From: Actinomycetota bacterium
GTDB lineage: Bacteria > Actinomycetota > Acidimicrobiia > Acidimicrobiales > Ilumatobacteraceae
NCBI GenBank assembly: GCA_030645495.1
Contig: JAUSLV010000002.1
Location: 221,686-285,685 of the forward strand
DNA length: 64,000 bases
Direction: 5' to 3'
The notes below the pieces were generated by a model. It was not told the DNA's origin. It made no database searches and saw only the letters and a program-made list of their open reading frames with translations. Position numbers and translations under genes: made by a program. This document shows positions 9,874 to 18,586 of the stretch, piece by piece. Numbering within the stretch: the stretch's first letter is position 1; each line of letters opens with the position of its first letter.

Positions 9874-11232
9874 ATGCCCATCTCTTCCCGCCGCCCCGCC
9901 GACCTGGCGATCGTCAACTGCACCGCCCTGCTGTCGGCACGGGCCGACCGCGCCACGTTCGGGCCGGGCACCACGCTCGAGATCACCGACGGGCGGATCA
10001 CCAAGGTGGACACCAATCCCGCCTCGCCCACCATCGCCGGCAAGGTGATCGACGCGCAGGGCATGGTGGCGATGCCCGGGCTGATCAACACGCACACGCA
10101 CGCGGCCATGACGTTCCTGCGCGGCGCCGCCGAGGACGTGTCCGTCACACACTGGTTCAACGACTACATCTGGCCGATGGAGGTGAACGTCGGCGAGCGC
10201 GACGTGTATCTCGGAACGATGGTGGCGATCGCGGAGATGATCGAGTGCGGCGTCACCACCTTCGCCGACCACTACTTCCACATGGACATGGCCGCGGCCG
10301 CCGTGCAGGAAACCGGTATCCGCGCCAACCTCGGCTCGGCCTTCTTCAGCTCGCAGGGTCGCACCGGGCTCGATACGTCGGTGGCCTTTGCCGAGCGGTG
10401 GAACGGCCAGGCCGATGGCCGCATCACCACCTCGATCGCGCCCCACGCGCCCTACACGGTGAACGACGACGACCTGCGCGCTGCTGCCACGGAGGCGCTG
10501 CGCCTGGGCGTGAAGGTGCACATCCACGGCGCCGAAGACATCATCCAGACGAACGCCAGCCTGCGCTCACGCAACGAGACCCCGATCCAGGTGCTCGACC
10601 ACACGGGCGTGCTCGAGGCCGGGGCGATCATCGCCCACGGCAACGGCATCCTGCCCGCCGACATCCCGCTGCTGGCCGCCCATCGCGACCGGGTGGGTGT
10701 CACCCACGGTCCGAAGGGCTACCTCAAGTTCGCGATGGGGCCGCTCACGCCGATCGCCGACCTGCGCGCCGCTGGTGTGCCGGTGGGCTTCTGCACCGAC
10801 GGCGTGGCCTCGAACAACACGCTCGACATCTTCGAGAGCATGCGCATCACCGCGCTGTCGCAGAAGCAGATCGCCGACGACGCCACGTGGTTCCGCAACT
10901 CGATGGCGCTGCACATGGCCGGCCCCGAGTCGGCGGCAGTGATGGGCATGCGCGGCGAGACCGGCACGCTGACGGTGGGCGCTCGCGCCGACGTGATCCT
11001 GGTGGACCTCAGCGGGTTCCACTGCCAGCCGGCGCACGACCTGGGGGCCGCGCTCGTGTACTCGGTGCAGCCCACCGACGTGCGCACCACGATCGTCGCC
11101 GGCAAGGTGCTGATGCGCGACCGGGCACTGCTGACGATCGACCGGCGGGCACTGCTCGACGAGTTCCGCCAGCGGGCACGCGAGATCACCGACCGCACGC
11201 ACGGGCGCACGATCCAGGACTACACGCAGTAG
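9874..11232 (+). CDS. Amidohydrolase of the MtaD/SsnA type (adenosine-derivative or guanine deaminase-like)
   Basis: The product has 452 residues. The metal-dependent amidohydrolase barrel is clear: P-G-L-I-N-T-H-T-H (His74 and His76), A-P-H-A-P-Y-T-V, H-I-H-G-A-E-D, and the Asp loop C-T-D-G-V-A-S-N-N with F-E-S-M-R. These match 5-methylthioadenosine/S-adenosylhomocysteine deaminases. The usual H-x-x-E after the third ligand is H-G-A-E-D here, and the expected H-C is H-G-N, so substrate preference may differ. A C-terminal composite beta-sandwich part (G-A-R-A-D-V-I-L-V-D) is present. The reaction would be hydrolytic deamination of a purine-like substrate; the exact one is unknown. Confidence 0.82.
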   Translation: MPISSRRPADLAIVNCTALLSARADRATFGPGTTLEITDGRITKVDTNPASPTIAGKVIDAQGMVAMPGLINTHTHAAMTFLRGAAEDVSVTHWFNDYIWPMEVNVGERDVYLGTMVAIAEMIECGVTTFADHYFHMDMAAAAVQETGIRANLGSAFFSSQGRTGLDTSVAFAERWNGQADGRITTSIAPHAPYTVNDDDLRAAATEALRLGVKVHIHGAEDIIQTNASLRSRNETPIQVLDHTGVLEAGAIIAHGNGILPADIPLLAAHRDRVGVTHGPKGYLKFAMGPLTPIADLRAAGVPVGFCTDGVASNNTLDIFESMRITALSQKQIADDATWFRNSMALHMAGPESAAVMGMRGETGTLTVGARADVILVDLSGFHCQPAHDLGAALVYSVQPTDVRTTIVAGKVLMRDRALLTIDRRALLDEFRQRAREITDRTHGRTIQDYTQ

Positions 11233-11258
11233 GCGGGCCCCAGGGGCCCAGGGGCAGG

Positions 11259-11891
11259 TCAGCCGGCGGGCGGCTGAGTGGTGCCGGTGTCGGTGACACC
11301 CTGGATCTGCTCGAGGGTGCGGCCCGCGAGATCGTTGCCCAACAGCAGGATGACGCCGCTGCCGGCCGCCCACGAACCGCTCTGCACGGGCAGCGGAATG
11401 CTCATCGGCTCCACCGCGATGCCGCCCAGGATCGCGGCGAGTGTGTCGGCCACCGGCTTGGCGGTGGGGTCGTCGGCGTTGTAGATCACCTTGCTGGTGG
11501 TGAGCTTGGGGTCGGCGGTGCCGTTGGTGGCTTCGGTGGTGGTGAAGCCGGCGCCCAGCAGGGCAGTGGTCATCATCTTGGCCACGCCGTTCTGCACGCT
11601 CGAGTTGGCCACCTGCACGTTGGTGCCGGTGAACACCTGCACGAGCGCCGCCGTGGTGGTGGGGCCGGTGTCGAGCGGCACCGTCACCGACGTGTCGCCG
11701 GTGCCCGTGGTGCCGTCGGTCTGTTCGGTGCCACCGGGGCTGACGGCTGCGGGCGTGCTGTCGTTCACCTTGCGCAGGATCAGGAACCCGAGCACCAGCG
11801 CGACAGCTGTGACGAAGATGGCCACACCACTGCCCATCGACGAACTGGCCGTCGGGGTACGGGAGCCACGGCCTCCGAAGTCGTTGCTCAT
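11259..11891 (-). CDS. Membrane-anchored protein with LytR_C domain
   Basis: The product has 210 residues. A short cytoplasmic N-terminus is followed by one membrane helix at about residues 22-40, a Thr/Gly-rich linker, and a LytR_C-type domain beginning V-Q-V-A-N-S-S-V-Q-N-G-V-A (the V-x-V-x-N-G/S-x-x-x-x-G-x-A pattern). In other proteins this domain is the C-terminal part of LytR-CpsA-Psr enzymes; alone it is found in small exported actinobacterial proteins beside DUF3263 genes, as here. The role is unknown, probably at the cell wall. AAGGAG precedes the ATG. It lies downstream of the DUF3263 gene across a tandem repeat. Confidence 0.8.
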   Translation of the reverse strand: MSNDFGGRGSRTPTASSSMGSGVAIFVTAVALVLGFLILRKVNDSTPAAVSPGGTEQTDGTTGTGDTSVTVPLDTGPTTTAALVQVFTGTNVQVANSSVQNGVAKMMTTALLGAGFTTTEATNGTADPKLTTSKVIYNADDPTAKPVADTLAAILGGIAVEPMSIPLPVQSGSWAAGSGVILLLGNDLAGRTLEQIQGVTDTGTTQPPAG

Positions 11892-11903
11892 GTTGACTCC
11901 TTG

Positions 11904-11937
11904 CTGAGTTCTGGGCTGAGTTCTGGGCTGAGTTCAG
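11904..11937. repeat. 12-base tandem repeat between the DUF3263 and LytR_C genes
   Basis: CTGAGTTCTGGG is repeated at 11904-11915 and 11916-11927, with a partial third copy to 11937. On the coding strand it lies directly before the AAGGAG of the LytR_C gene, four bases after the DUF3263 stop region, so copy number would alter the leader length. It is a possible variable-number repeat. Confidence 0.75.
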
Positions 11938-11941
11938 TACG

Positions 11942-12223
11942 TCAGGCGTGTTCGCCGGCAGCCGCGCCATCGATCAGTTGCCGGCGGCGGCGCTCGCGGT
12001 GACGACGCAGGCGGCGGACCACCAGCGGATCGACGAGCAATGCTGCCGGATGGTCGATCACCCGGTTGAGATCGAGATTGTACTCCTCAACCGAGCAGGA
12101 GAACCGCGCGCGGATCGCATCGTGGCGGTCCTCGTCGAGCGTGAACCAGGTGGCCTCGAACTGCAGGATGGCGAGATCGCGTTCGGCGAGGGTCTCGCGG
12201 GGATCATCGGCGGCGACAGTCAT
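11942..12223 (-). CDS. DUF3263 protein
   Basis: The product has 93 residues and is cytoplasmic. It matches DUF3263, a small actinobacterial family: E-R-D-L-A-I-L-Q-F-E-A-T-W-F near residue 13, then R-A-R-F-S-C-S-V-E-E-Y-N-L-D-L-N and I-D-H-P-A-A-L-L-V-D-P-L-V-V-R-R-L-R-R-H-R. The Arg-rich helix and helix-turn-helix-like spacing suggest DNA binding, but the function is not established. The pairing with a LytR_C protein is common in the phylum, which supports a shared cell-envelope role. Confidence 0.82.
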   Translation of the reverse strand: MTVAADDPRETLAERDLAILQFEATWFTLDEDRHDAIRARFSCSVEEYNLDLNRVIDHPAALLVDPLVVRRLRRHRERRRRQLIDGAAAGEHA

Positions 12224-12321
12224 AGTGCCTCAAGCCTGCACGAGATCGCGTAGGTAAACCAAGCATCGGACACCTGTTCGACCACGTCTCAGAGTGGCGC
12301 GGGTGGCTATCTTGGGCCTCC

Positions 12322-12954
12322 ATGTCGTCCGATCACCGCCCCTACATGATCGGGGTCGCCGGCGGCAGCTCGTCGGGCAAGACCACCGTCGCCGAGCGCC
12401 TGGCGGAGATGGCCGGCGACCAGCGGGTGGCGCTGATCAAGCTGGATTCGTACTATTGCACGTACCCCGAGCAACCGCTGGAGGAGCGAGCCAAGGCCAA
12501 CTACGACCACCCATCGGCGTTCGATTGGGAGCTGTTGAACCGCCACCTGGCGGAGTTGACCATGGGGATCACCGTTCCGGTGCCGGTGTACGACTACACC
12601 AACCACAAGCGCAGCGACGAGGTGCGGATGGTGGCGCCGTCGCGGATCATCGTGGTGGAGGGCATTCTCGTGCTCGCCGAACCGTCACTGCGCGACCGCT
12701 TCGACCTGAAGGTGTACATCGACACCGAGGCAGATCTGCGCTTCATCCGCCGCCTGTTGCGCGACACCGTCGAGCGTGGCCGCACACCCGACAGCATCAT
12801 CGCCCAGTACCTCGAATCGGTGCGCCCCGCACACGAGCAGTTCATCGAACCCAGCAAGCGCTTCGCCGACGTGATCATCCCCCACGGCGGGCTGAACGCA
12901 CCGGCGATCGACGTGCTGCTGGCCCGCGTGCGCGAACTGGCCGTCATCGAGTAG
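12322..12954 (+). CDS. udk: Uridine kinase
   Basis: The product has 210 residues, normal for Udk. It phosphorylates uridine and cytidine to UMP and CMP in pyrimidine salvage. The Walker A loop G-G-S-S-S-G-K-T (14-21), the substrate segment D-S-Y-Y, Y-D-H-P-S-A-F-D-W, V-P-V-Y-D-Y-T-N-H and V-V-E-G-I-L-V-L are all present, with R-R-L-L-R-D and E-R-G-R-T-P-D-S-I in the lid region. The ATG at 12322 is the only reasonable start. It is divergent from the DUF3263 gene. Confidence 0.92.
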   Translation: MSSDHRPYMIGVAGGSSSGKTTVAERLAEMAGDQRVALIKLDSYYCTYPEQPLEERAKANYDHPSAFDWELLNRHLAELTMGITVPVPVYDYTNHKRSDEVRMVAPSRIIVVEGILVLAEPSLRDRFDLKVYIDTEADLRFIRRLLRDTVERGRTPDSIIAQYLESVRPAHEQFIEPSKRFADVIIPHGGLNAPAIDVLLARVRELAVIE

Positions 12955-13022
12955 CCGCGGAGCGCCACCGGCATCCGAAATTGCTCGGCCCTCTTCGACA
13001 CGGTGTCGTATGGTCCCGACCC

Positions 13023-13859
13023 GTGCAGCGCGGCTATCTCGAACTCGATGTGTTCTCCACCAAACCCCTCAGCGGCAACCCGCTCGGTGTGGTGCTCGAC
13101 GCGACGGGGCTGTCCACCGACGACATGCAGCGCTTCGCCAACTGGACCAACTTCTCGGAGACCACATTCCTGCTGCCGCCGCAGCACCCGGATGCCGACT
13201 ACCTGGTGCGCATCTTCACGCCCGGCACCGAGCTGCCCTTCGCCGGTCACCCGACGCTCGGGTCGTGCCACGCGTGGCTGTCCATGGGCGGGATACCGCG
13301 CCGACCCGGCAGAGTGGTGCAGGAGTGCGGCGCCGGGCTGGTGCCCGTGGCGATCGGCGAACAAGGGCAGCTCGCGTTCGCCGCACCCGAACTGCGCCGT
13401 GACGGCCCGGTCGACGAGACCACGCTCAGCGAGGTGGTGGCGGTACTCGGCATCGAGCCGGGCCTGGTGGTCGATGCACGATGGATCGACAACGGCCCCG
13501 GGTGGCTGGGTGTGCTGCTGCCGACGGCTGCCGATGTGCTCGCGCTGCGCCCACGGGCCCAAACGACCCTGGCGATCGGCGTGTTCGGCCCCTACGCGCC
13601 AGGTCACCCGGCGGCGTACGAGGTGCGGGCGTTCTTCCCCGAGCGCGGAAACCTGCTGGAAGACCCCGTCACCGGCAGCCTCAACGCCTCCGGCGCGCAA
13701 TGGCTGGTGGCCAGCGGCAGGTTCACTCCGCCCTACGCGGCGTCCCAGGGCCATGCACTCGGACGAGCGGGCCGCGTGCTCGTGTCCGCCGACGACACCG
13801 GCGCGATCTGGATCGGCGGCAACGTCACCACCTGCGTCTCGGGCGCCGTCGACCTCTGA
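13023..13859 (+). CDS. PhzF family isomerase/epimerase-like protein
   Basis: The product has 278 residues. PhzF proteins have two diaminopimelate-epimerase-like lobes. Here the first lobe has S-G-N-P-L-G-V-V and N-F-S-E-T-T-F, where Glu is the catalytic acid/base in PhzF, and T-P-G-T-E-L-P-F-A-G-H-P-T-L-G. The second has E-D-P-V-T-G-S-L-N-A-S-G. PhzF itself isomerises a phenazine precursor; most homologues, including this one with no phenazine genes nearby, have unknown substrates. GTG at 13023 was chosen because it places the first beta strand at residue 4. It converges with purU. Confidence 0.85.
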   Translation: MQRGYLELDVFSTKPLSGNPLGVVLDATGLSTDDMQRFANWTNFSETTFLLPPQHPDADYLVRIFTPGTELPFAGHPTLGSCHAWLSMGGIPRRPGRVVQECGAGLVPVAIGEQGQLAFAAPELRRDGPVDETTLSEVVAVLGIEPGLVVDARWIDNGPGWLGVLLPTAADVLALRPRAQTTLAIGVFGPYAPGHPAAYEVRAFFPERGNLLEDPVTGSLNASGAQWLVASGRFTPPYAASQGHALGRAGRVLVSADDTGAIWIGGNVTTCVSGAVDL

Positions 13860-13862
13860 CGG

Positions 13863-14708
13863 TCAGTGGAACACCACCACGCGGTGGCCGATGAGGAACA
13901 GCCGGTCTTCGGCCTGCTGGCGCACGGCGCGCGACAGCACCTGGCGTTCCACGTCGCGGCCCATGATCGAGAGCGTGGTGGCGTCCATCGAGTGGTCGAC
14001 CGTCACCACGCCCTGCTCGATGATCGGGCCCTCGTCGAGGTCGGCGGTGACGAGATGGGCCGTGGCGCCGATCATCTTCACGCCGCGCTCGTAGGCCTGC
14101 TGGTAGGGGCGGGCGCCCTTGAACCCGGGCAGGAACGAATGGTGGATGTTGATGATCCGGCCGGCAAAGTCGGCGCAGAACTGCTCGGACAGCACCTGCA
14201 TGTAGCGGGCCAGCACCACGAAGTCGATGCCGTGTTCGGCGATCAGGCCGCGCAGCACGGCCTCCTGCTGCACTTTGGTGTCCTTGGTGACCGGCAGGTG
14301 CAGGTAGGGCACGCCGTAGCGGGCGCACAGCTCGGCGCAGTCGGGGTGGTTCGACACCACCAGCGGAATCTCGATCGGCAGTTCGCCGGCCTGCCAGCGG
14401 TACAGCAGGTCGAGCAGGCAGTGGTCGAACTTGGAGACCATGATCAGCACCCGCTGGTGGGCATCTTCGTCGCGCACGGTGAACGTGGCGCCGAACGTGT
14501 GCACCGCGGGTTGCAGGATGCGGCGCACCTCGGCCACGTCGGTGATCGGCGACTCGAAGCGGGTGCGCATGCAGAACTGCTCGGTGAGCGGGTCGCCGTA
14601 CTGCGCGTTGTCGAGAATGTTGCCGTGCGCCTCGAGCAGGGCGGCGGTGAACGTGTGCACGATCCCGGGGCCGTCGGCGCAGCGAACGGTCATGACGTAG
14701 CGAGGCAT
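13863..14708 (-). CDS. purU: Formyltetrahydrofolate deformylase
   Basis: The product has 281 residues. It hydrolyses 10-formyl-THF to THF and formate, balancing one-carbon pools. Residues 1-80 form an ACT domain (C-A-D-G-P-G-I-V-H-T-F-T, D-N-A-Q-Y-G-D-P-L-T). The formyltransferase domain follows, with S-N-H-P-D at about residue 130, then L-A-R-Y-M-Q-V-L-S, and the catalytic region N-I-H-H-S-F-L-P-G-F and A-D-L-D-E-G-P-I-I-E-Q. ATG at 14708 places the ACT domain at the start; two upstream ATGs would add 3 or 12 unlikely residues. Confidence 0.93.
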   Translation of the reverse strand: MPRYVMTVRCADGPGIVHTFTAALLEAHGNILDNAQYGDPLTEQFCMRTRFESPITDVAEVRRILQPAVHTFGATFTVRDEDAHQRVLIMVSKFDHCLLDLLYRWQAGELPIEIPLVVSNHPDCAELCARYGVPYLHLPVTKDTKVQQEAVLRGLIAEHGIDFVVLARYMQVLSEQFCADFAGRIINIHHSFLPGFKGARPYQQAYERGVKMIGATAHLVTADLDEGPIIEQGVVTVDHSMDATTLSIMGRDVERQVLSRAVRQQAEDRLFLIGHRVVVFH

Positions 14709-14808
14709 GGCCGACATTCTCCCGGCGCGCCGCCCGAACCGCACCCGCTCGTTCGCAGGGCGTTCGCCGTGGTCGTGATCCGTGCCACCGGGTACCCTGG
14801 CCGGATTC

Positions 14809-14884
14809 GCCGGGTTAGCTCAGTTGGTAGAGCGCCGCACTTGTAATGCGAAGGTCGCGAGTTCGATTCTCGCACCCGGCTCCA
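14809..14884 (+). tRNA. tRNA-Thr (anticodon TGT)
   Basis: A full cloverleaf is readable: acceptor stem GCCGGGT (14809-14815) with ACCCGGC (14874-14880), D arm GCTC/GAGC, anticodon loop CTTGTAA with TGT at 14842-14844, T arm GCGAG/CTCGC with loop TTCGATT, and an encoded CCA at 14882-14884. The top pair of the anticodon stem (27-43) is a C-A mismatch, a small oddity. Confidence 0.97.
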
Positions 14885-15005
14885 CGTGCACGCACGCTGC
14901 GGGAAACAACCGGAGGGCACCGCGGCTGGTGCCGAAGGTCCCTGATCGGCAGCGGTTTTCAACGGCTACGGTCGGAGCCAGAACTCCGCACGTAGAAAAG
15001 GGGTC

Positions 15006-17087
15006 GTGGTGAAGAGCTTTCCGACGGATCGCATTCGCAACGTGGCGCTGGTCGGGCACGGTGGTGCCGGCAAGACCAGCCTGGCCGAGGCGCTGCTGGC
15101 ACGTGCCGGCGCGATCGCCCGTGCCGGCAAGGTGGACGACGGCACCAGCCTGCTCGACACCGAGCCCGAGAGCATCAAGCGCAAGATCTCGCTGTCGTTG
15201 GCGCTCGCCCCGTTCGAGTGGAAGGCCTCCGACGGCGACATCTACAAGGTGAACATCATCGACACGCCAGGGTATGTCGACTTCGAGGCCGAGGTGGATG
15301 CGGCGCTGGCCGTCGCCGACCTGGCGGTGTTCGTGGTGAGCGCGGTCGACGGGGTGGAGGTGCAGACCGAGCTGCTGTGGCGCAAAGCCGCCGCACTGGG
15401 CATTCCGCGCATGTTCTTCGTCAACAAAGAAGACAAGGATCGCGCCGACTTCCACGCCGTGCTCGACCAGCTGAAGGCCGCGTTCGGCACCGGCGTCACC
15501 CCGCTCGAGCTGCCGCTCGGCGAGGCCGGCACGCTGCACGGTGTGGCCGACGTGCTCACCGAGGAGGCCCTCGAGTACGAGAAGGACGGCAAGCACCGCA
15601 ACGAGCCGCTGCCCGCCGACGTGACCGACGAGGAGCATGGGCTGCACGACGCGCTACTGGAGGAGATCGTATCCGGCGACGACGCGCAGCTCGAGCGCTA
15701 CTTGTCGGGCGACATGCCCTCGGTGGCCGAACTCGAGCGCACGCTGGCGCACGAAGTGCTCGACTGCCTCGAATTCCCGGTGATGCTCGGCTCGGCCGCC
15801 ACCGGCGTGGGCATCGACCGCTTCGCCGACTACCTGTGCGAGCTGGGCCCGTCGCCCGCCGACCGGCCCGTCACCGTCATCGCCGGCAACACCACGTCCT
15901 CGGTGGTGCCCAACGCTGCCGGCCAGCCGCTGCTGCAGGTGTTCAAGACCATCGCCGACCCGTACGTGGGCCAGCTGTCGGTGTTCAAGGTGCTGTCGGG
16001 CACGATCAAGGCCGACGACAAGCTGCTGAACAGCAGCAACGGCGGCGAAGAGCGGATGCACGCGATGTTCCTGGTGCGCGGCAAAGAGCAGATCGCGGTA
16101 GGCGAGGTGGCCGCCGGCGACATCGCCGCCGTGGCCAAGCTGAACAACACCCACACCGGCGACACCCTGGCCCCCAAGGGCACGCCAGTGAAGGTGCAGC
16201 AGGCCGAGCGCCACGTGCCCCAGTACGCCGTGGCAATCGTGCCGCGCACCCAGGCCGACGACGACAAGCTGGGCAACGCCCTGCTGCGCCTGCAGACCGA
16301 AGACGCGGCGCTGCTGGTGGAGCGGCTGGAGGAGACCAACCAGACCGTGATGCGCGGCCTGGGCGACACGCACATCGCGGTCACGATCGAGCGCCTGGCG
16401 CGCAAGTTCGGTGTCAACGTGGACACCGCCGAGGTGCGCGTGGCCTACCGCGAGACGATCAACGACAAGGCCCAGGCCGAAGGCAAGGTGAAGAAGCAGA
16501 GCGGTGGCCACGGCCAGTACGCCGTCGTCAACCTGCGGGTGGCCCCACTGCCTCGGGGGGCAGGGTTCAAGTTCGTCGACGCGATCGTCGGCGGCGCCGT
16601 GCCGCGCAACTACATCCCGGCCGTGCAGACCGGCATCGAAGACACGATGGCCAAAGGTGGCGTGCACGGGTTCAGCGTGGTCGACGTGCAGGTCGACTTC
16701 TTCGACGGCAAGTTCCATGCCGTCGACTCCAGCGAGATGGCGTTCAAGACCGCCGCCGCACACGGTTTCAAGGAAGCTCTCGCGGCCGCCGGGGTCGTGG
16801 TGCTGGAACCGGTGTCGTTGCTTACGGTCACCGTGCCCCCGAAGTACCAGGGCGACGTGATGGGCGACATCACCGCCCGCCGCGGCCGCGTGCAGGGCTC
16901 CGACAACGGTCAGCACGGCGACCAGCAGATCTCGGCGCTGGTGCCCGCCGCCGAGCTGCTGCGCTATGCGATCGAGCTGCGGTCGATGACCGGCGGGCGT
17001 GGCCGCTTCAGCGTGCAGCACGACCACTACGACGTGCTGCCGCCGCACCTGGTGGACAAGGCGAAAGCGTCGCTGCCCAAGCACTGA
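15006..17087 (+). CDS. Elongation factor G-like translational GTPase (EF-G2 type)
   Basis: The product has 693 residues. The G domain has G-H-G-G-A-G-K-T-S (P-loop, residues 17-25), D-T-P-G-Y-V-D-F (G3) and N-K-E-D (G4, in place of N-K-x-D). Domains II to V of EF-G follow, including the domain IV region G-G-H-G-Q-Y-A-V-V and a C-terminal M-T-G-G-R-G. It matches the second, EF-G-like class of actinobacteria (mycobacterial FusA2 type) and not the canonical fusA, which normally sits in the str operon. No S7, S12 or EF-Tu gene is adjacent, which fits. The function of the class is unclear; a ribosome-associated role is inferred. GTG 15006 or GTG 15009 can start it, after GAAAAGGGG. Confidence 0.88.
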   Translation: MVKSFPTDRIRNVALVGHGGAGKTSLAEALLARAGAIARAGKVDDGTSLLDTEPESIKRKISLSLALAPFEWKASDGDIYKVNIIDTPGYVDFEAEVDAALAVADLAVFVVSAVDGVEVQTELLWRKAAALGIPRMFFVNKEDKDRADFHAVLDQLKAAFGTGVTPLELPLGEAGTLHGVADVLTEEALEYEKDGKHRNEPLPADVTDEEHGLHDALLEEIVSGDDAQLERYLSGDMPSVAELERTLAHEVLDCLEFPVMLGSAATGVGIDRFADYLCELGPSPADRPVTVIAGNTTSSVVPNAAGQPLLQVFKTIADPYVGQLSVFKVLSGTIKADDKLLNSSNGGEERMHAMFLVRGKEQIAVGEVAAGDIAAVAKLNNTHTGDTLAPKGTPVKVQQAERHVPQYAVAIVPRTQADDDKLGNALLRLQTEDAALLVERLEETNQTVMRGLGDTHIAVTIERLARKFGVNVDTAEVRVAYRETINDKAQAEGKVKKQSGGHGQYAVVNLRVAPLPRGAGFKFVDAIVGGAVPRNYIPAVQTGIEDTMAKGGVHGFSVVDVQVDFFDGKFHAVDSSEMAFKTAAAHGFKEALAAAGVVVLEPVSLLTVTVPPKYQGDVMGDITARRGRVQGSDNGQHGDQQISALVPAAELLRYAIELRSMTGGRGRFSVQHDHYDVLPPHLVDKAKASLPKH

Positions 17088-17137
17088 CCGTCCGGTGGGA
17101 TCGGGGTCGTCACCGCTGACTACCCTGACCCCACTCC

Positions 17138-17644
17138 ATGACCGACATCCCCACCGACCCTCGCGAGCGGGAGATCTACGACCTCGCCGTGCGCATCGGC
17201 CTCGCGTGGCGCGACCTGCGGCGCGGCGCGTCGGCCTCGGCGTTGCGCGACTACTTGTACGGGCAGGGCGACCAGGCGATCGAGATGGGCCAGATGGACA
17301 CGCTCGACCTGTTGGCCAACGGCGAGCCGTGGCGGATGAGCGAACTCGCCGAAGCGCTCCGCGTCGAGCCCTCCACCGCCACGCGCGCGGTCCAGCGCCT
17401 CGTGAGCGCAGGTCTCGCCGAGCGGCGCACCAACCACGACGACGGCCGCGTGGTGCAGGTGGCGATCACGCCCGCCGGCACTGTGGCGCACCGCACGGTT
17501 GCCGAACGTCGCGTCGAACTGCTGGGCTTCATCGTCACTCGCTTCCGGCGCCAGGAACTGCGCGACTTCGCCGAGATGCTGGAGCGTTTCATCGGTTCGG
17601 TCGACACGTTCATGCACAGCCCGGCAGCAACCGAAGCACCCTGA
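17138..17644 (+). CDS. MarR family transcriptional regulator
   Basis: The product has 168 residues. It carries a winged helix: L-D-L-L-A-N-G-E-P-W-R-M-S-E-L-A-E-A-L then V-E-P-S-T-A-T-R-A-V-Q-R-L (recognition helix, about residues 78-92), and the wing D-D-G-R-V-V-Q-V-A-I-T-P-A-G, the D-x-R-x wing motif of MarR proteins. It ends with a dimerising helix. The ligand and targets are unknown. It lies 50 bases after the EF-G-like gene and 23 bases before sigR, all on the same strand, so co-transcription is possible. Confidence 0.85.
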   Translation: MTDIPTDPREREIYDLAVRIGLAWRDLRRGASASALRDYLYGQGDQAIEMGQMDTLDLLANGEPWRMSELAEALRVEPSTATRAVQRLVSAGLAERRTNHDDGRVVQVAITPAGTVAHRTVAERRVELLGFIVTRFRRQELRDFAEMLERFIGSVDTFMHSPAATEAP

Positions 17645-17667
17645 CGGCACTCGGTTAGGGTGCCATC

Positions 17668-18249
17668 GTGGCCGACCCCAGCGAGTTCGCGCAGCAGGCG
17701 ATGCAGTACGCGCCGCAGCTGTACAGCGCTGCGTTGCGGATGACGCGCAACAGCTCAGACGCCGAAGACCTGATGCAAGACACGTACCTGCGCGCCTATC
17801 GCGGGTTCGCCACGTTCAGCGACGGTACGAACCTGCGCGCCTGGCTGTTCCGCATCCTCACCAACACCTACATCAACACCTACCGAGCCAAGCAGCGGCG
17901 GCCGCAAGAGACCGAGCTCGCCGACGTGGAAGACCTGTACCTCTACAAGCGCATCAGCGGCCTCGACACCGCGGCCCGCAGCGCAGAAGACACACTGTTC
18001 GCGCTGTTCACCGACGACGAGGTGAAGAAGGCCCTGGAAGACCTGCCCGAGTCGTTCCGCCTGCCCGTGCTGCTCGCCGACGTGGAGCAGTTTTCGTACA
18101 AGGAGATCGCCGAGATGCTCGACATCCCGATCGGCACCGTGATGTCGCGCTTGCACCGGGGAAGAAAAGCGATGCAGAAGGCGTTGATCGATTTTGCCAC
18201 CGAGCGCGGCCTACTGGCCCGCACCGCCGAGGCACACGACGATGTCTGA
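17668..18249 (+). CDS. sigR: ECF sigma factor of the SigR/SigH (redox and heat stress) group
   Basis: The product has 193 residues. Region 2 is complete: [21 protein letters not shown], then Y-R-G-F and [12 protein letters not shown]. Region 4 has [15 protein letters not shown], then [24 protein letters not shown]. It closely follows Streptomyces SigR and mycobacterial SigH, which respond to thiol oxidation. GTG at 17668 begins V-A-D-P-S. It overlaps the zinc anti-sigma gene by 8 bases, the standard arrangement for the pair. Confidence 0.92.
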   Translation: MADPSEFAQQAMQYAPQLYSAALRMTRNSSDAEDLMQDTYLRAYRGFATFSDGTNLRAWLFRILTNTYINTYRAKQRRPQETELADVEDLYLYKRISGLDTAARSAEDTLFALFTDDEVKKALEDLPESFRLPVLLADVEQFSYKEIAEMLDIPIGTVMSRLHRGRKAMQKALIDFATERGLLARTAEAHDDV

Positions 18250-18493
18250 CTGCAACGAAACACTCCGCGAACTCGAGACCTTCCTCGACGGTGAACTCGA
18301 CGAGCCCGCGCGCGACGCGATCCAGGCCCACCTCGGCGGTTGCATGGACTGCCTGCAGGCGTTCGACTTCCACGCCGAGCTGCGCATCGTGATCCAGCAC
18401 AAGTGCCAGCACGATGAACTGCCGGCCGGCCTGCTGTCGCGGATCGAGATGTGCTTCGGGGAAGACTTCGACGGCGACGGCCGCATCGGCTGA
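18242..18493 (+). CDS. rsrA: Zinc-containing redox anti-sigma factor (RsrA-like)
   Basis: The product has 83 residues, slightly shorter than RsrA. It carries the ZAS motif H-L-G-G-C-M-D-C (His30, Cys34, Cys37) and an N-terminal Cys4. In RsrA these bind zinc in the reduced state and form a disulfide on oxidation, releasing the sigma factor. A helix [11 protein letters not shown] precedes the motif. The start ATG lies inside the last codons of sigR, so translation is coupled. Target genes are expected to include thiol-repair functions elsewhere. Confidence 0.9.
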   Translation: MSDCNETLRELETFLDGELDEPARDAIQAHLGGCMDCLQAFDFHAELRIVIQHKCQHDELPAGLLSRIEMCFGEDFDGDGRIG

Positions 18494-18586
18494 GCAGCGG
18501 GCCGAGCCCCAAGAAAACACCGAACGTGCAGCTGTTGGTCACCCCGCGGCGAACACCTGTTCACCGCGCCCTGCGACAGTGCGCTC

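Noticed and set aside
14916..14933. GGCACC/GGTGCC hairpin after tRNA-Thr as a terminator
   Set aside because: Only a six-base stem without a U-run, 32 bases behind the tRNA; too weak to call.
18494..18586. SigR-type promoter (GGGAAT-N16-GTT) before the glycan operon
   Set aside because: No convincing GGAA and GTT pair at correct spacing was found in the gap.
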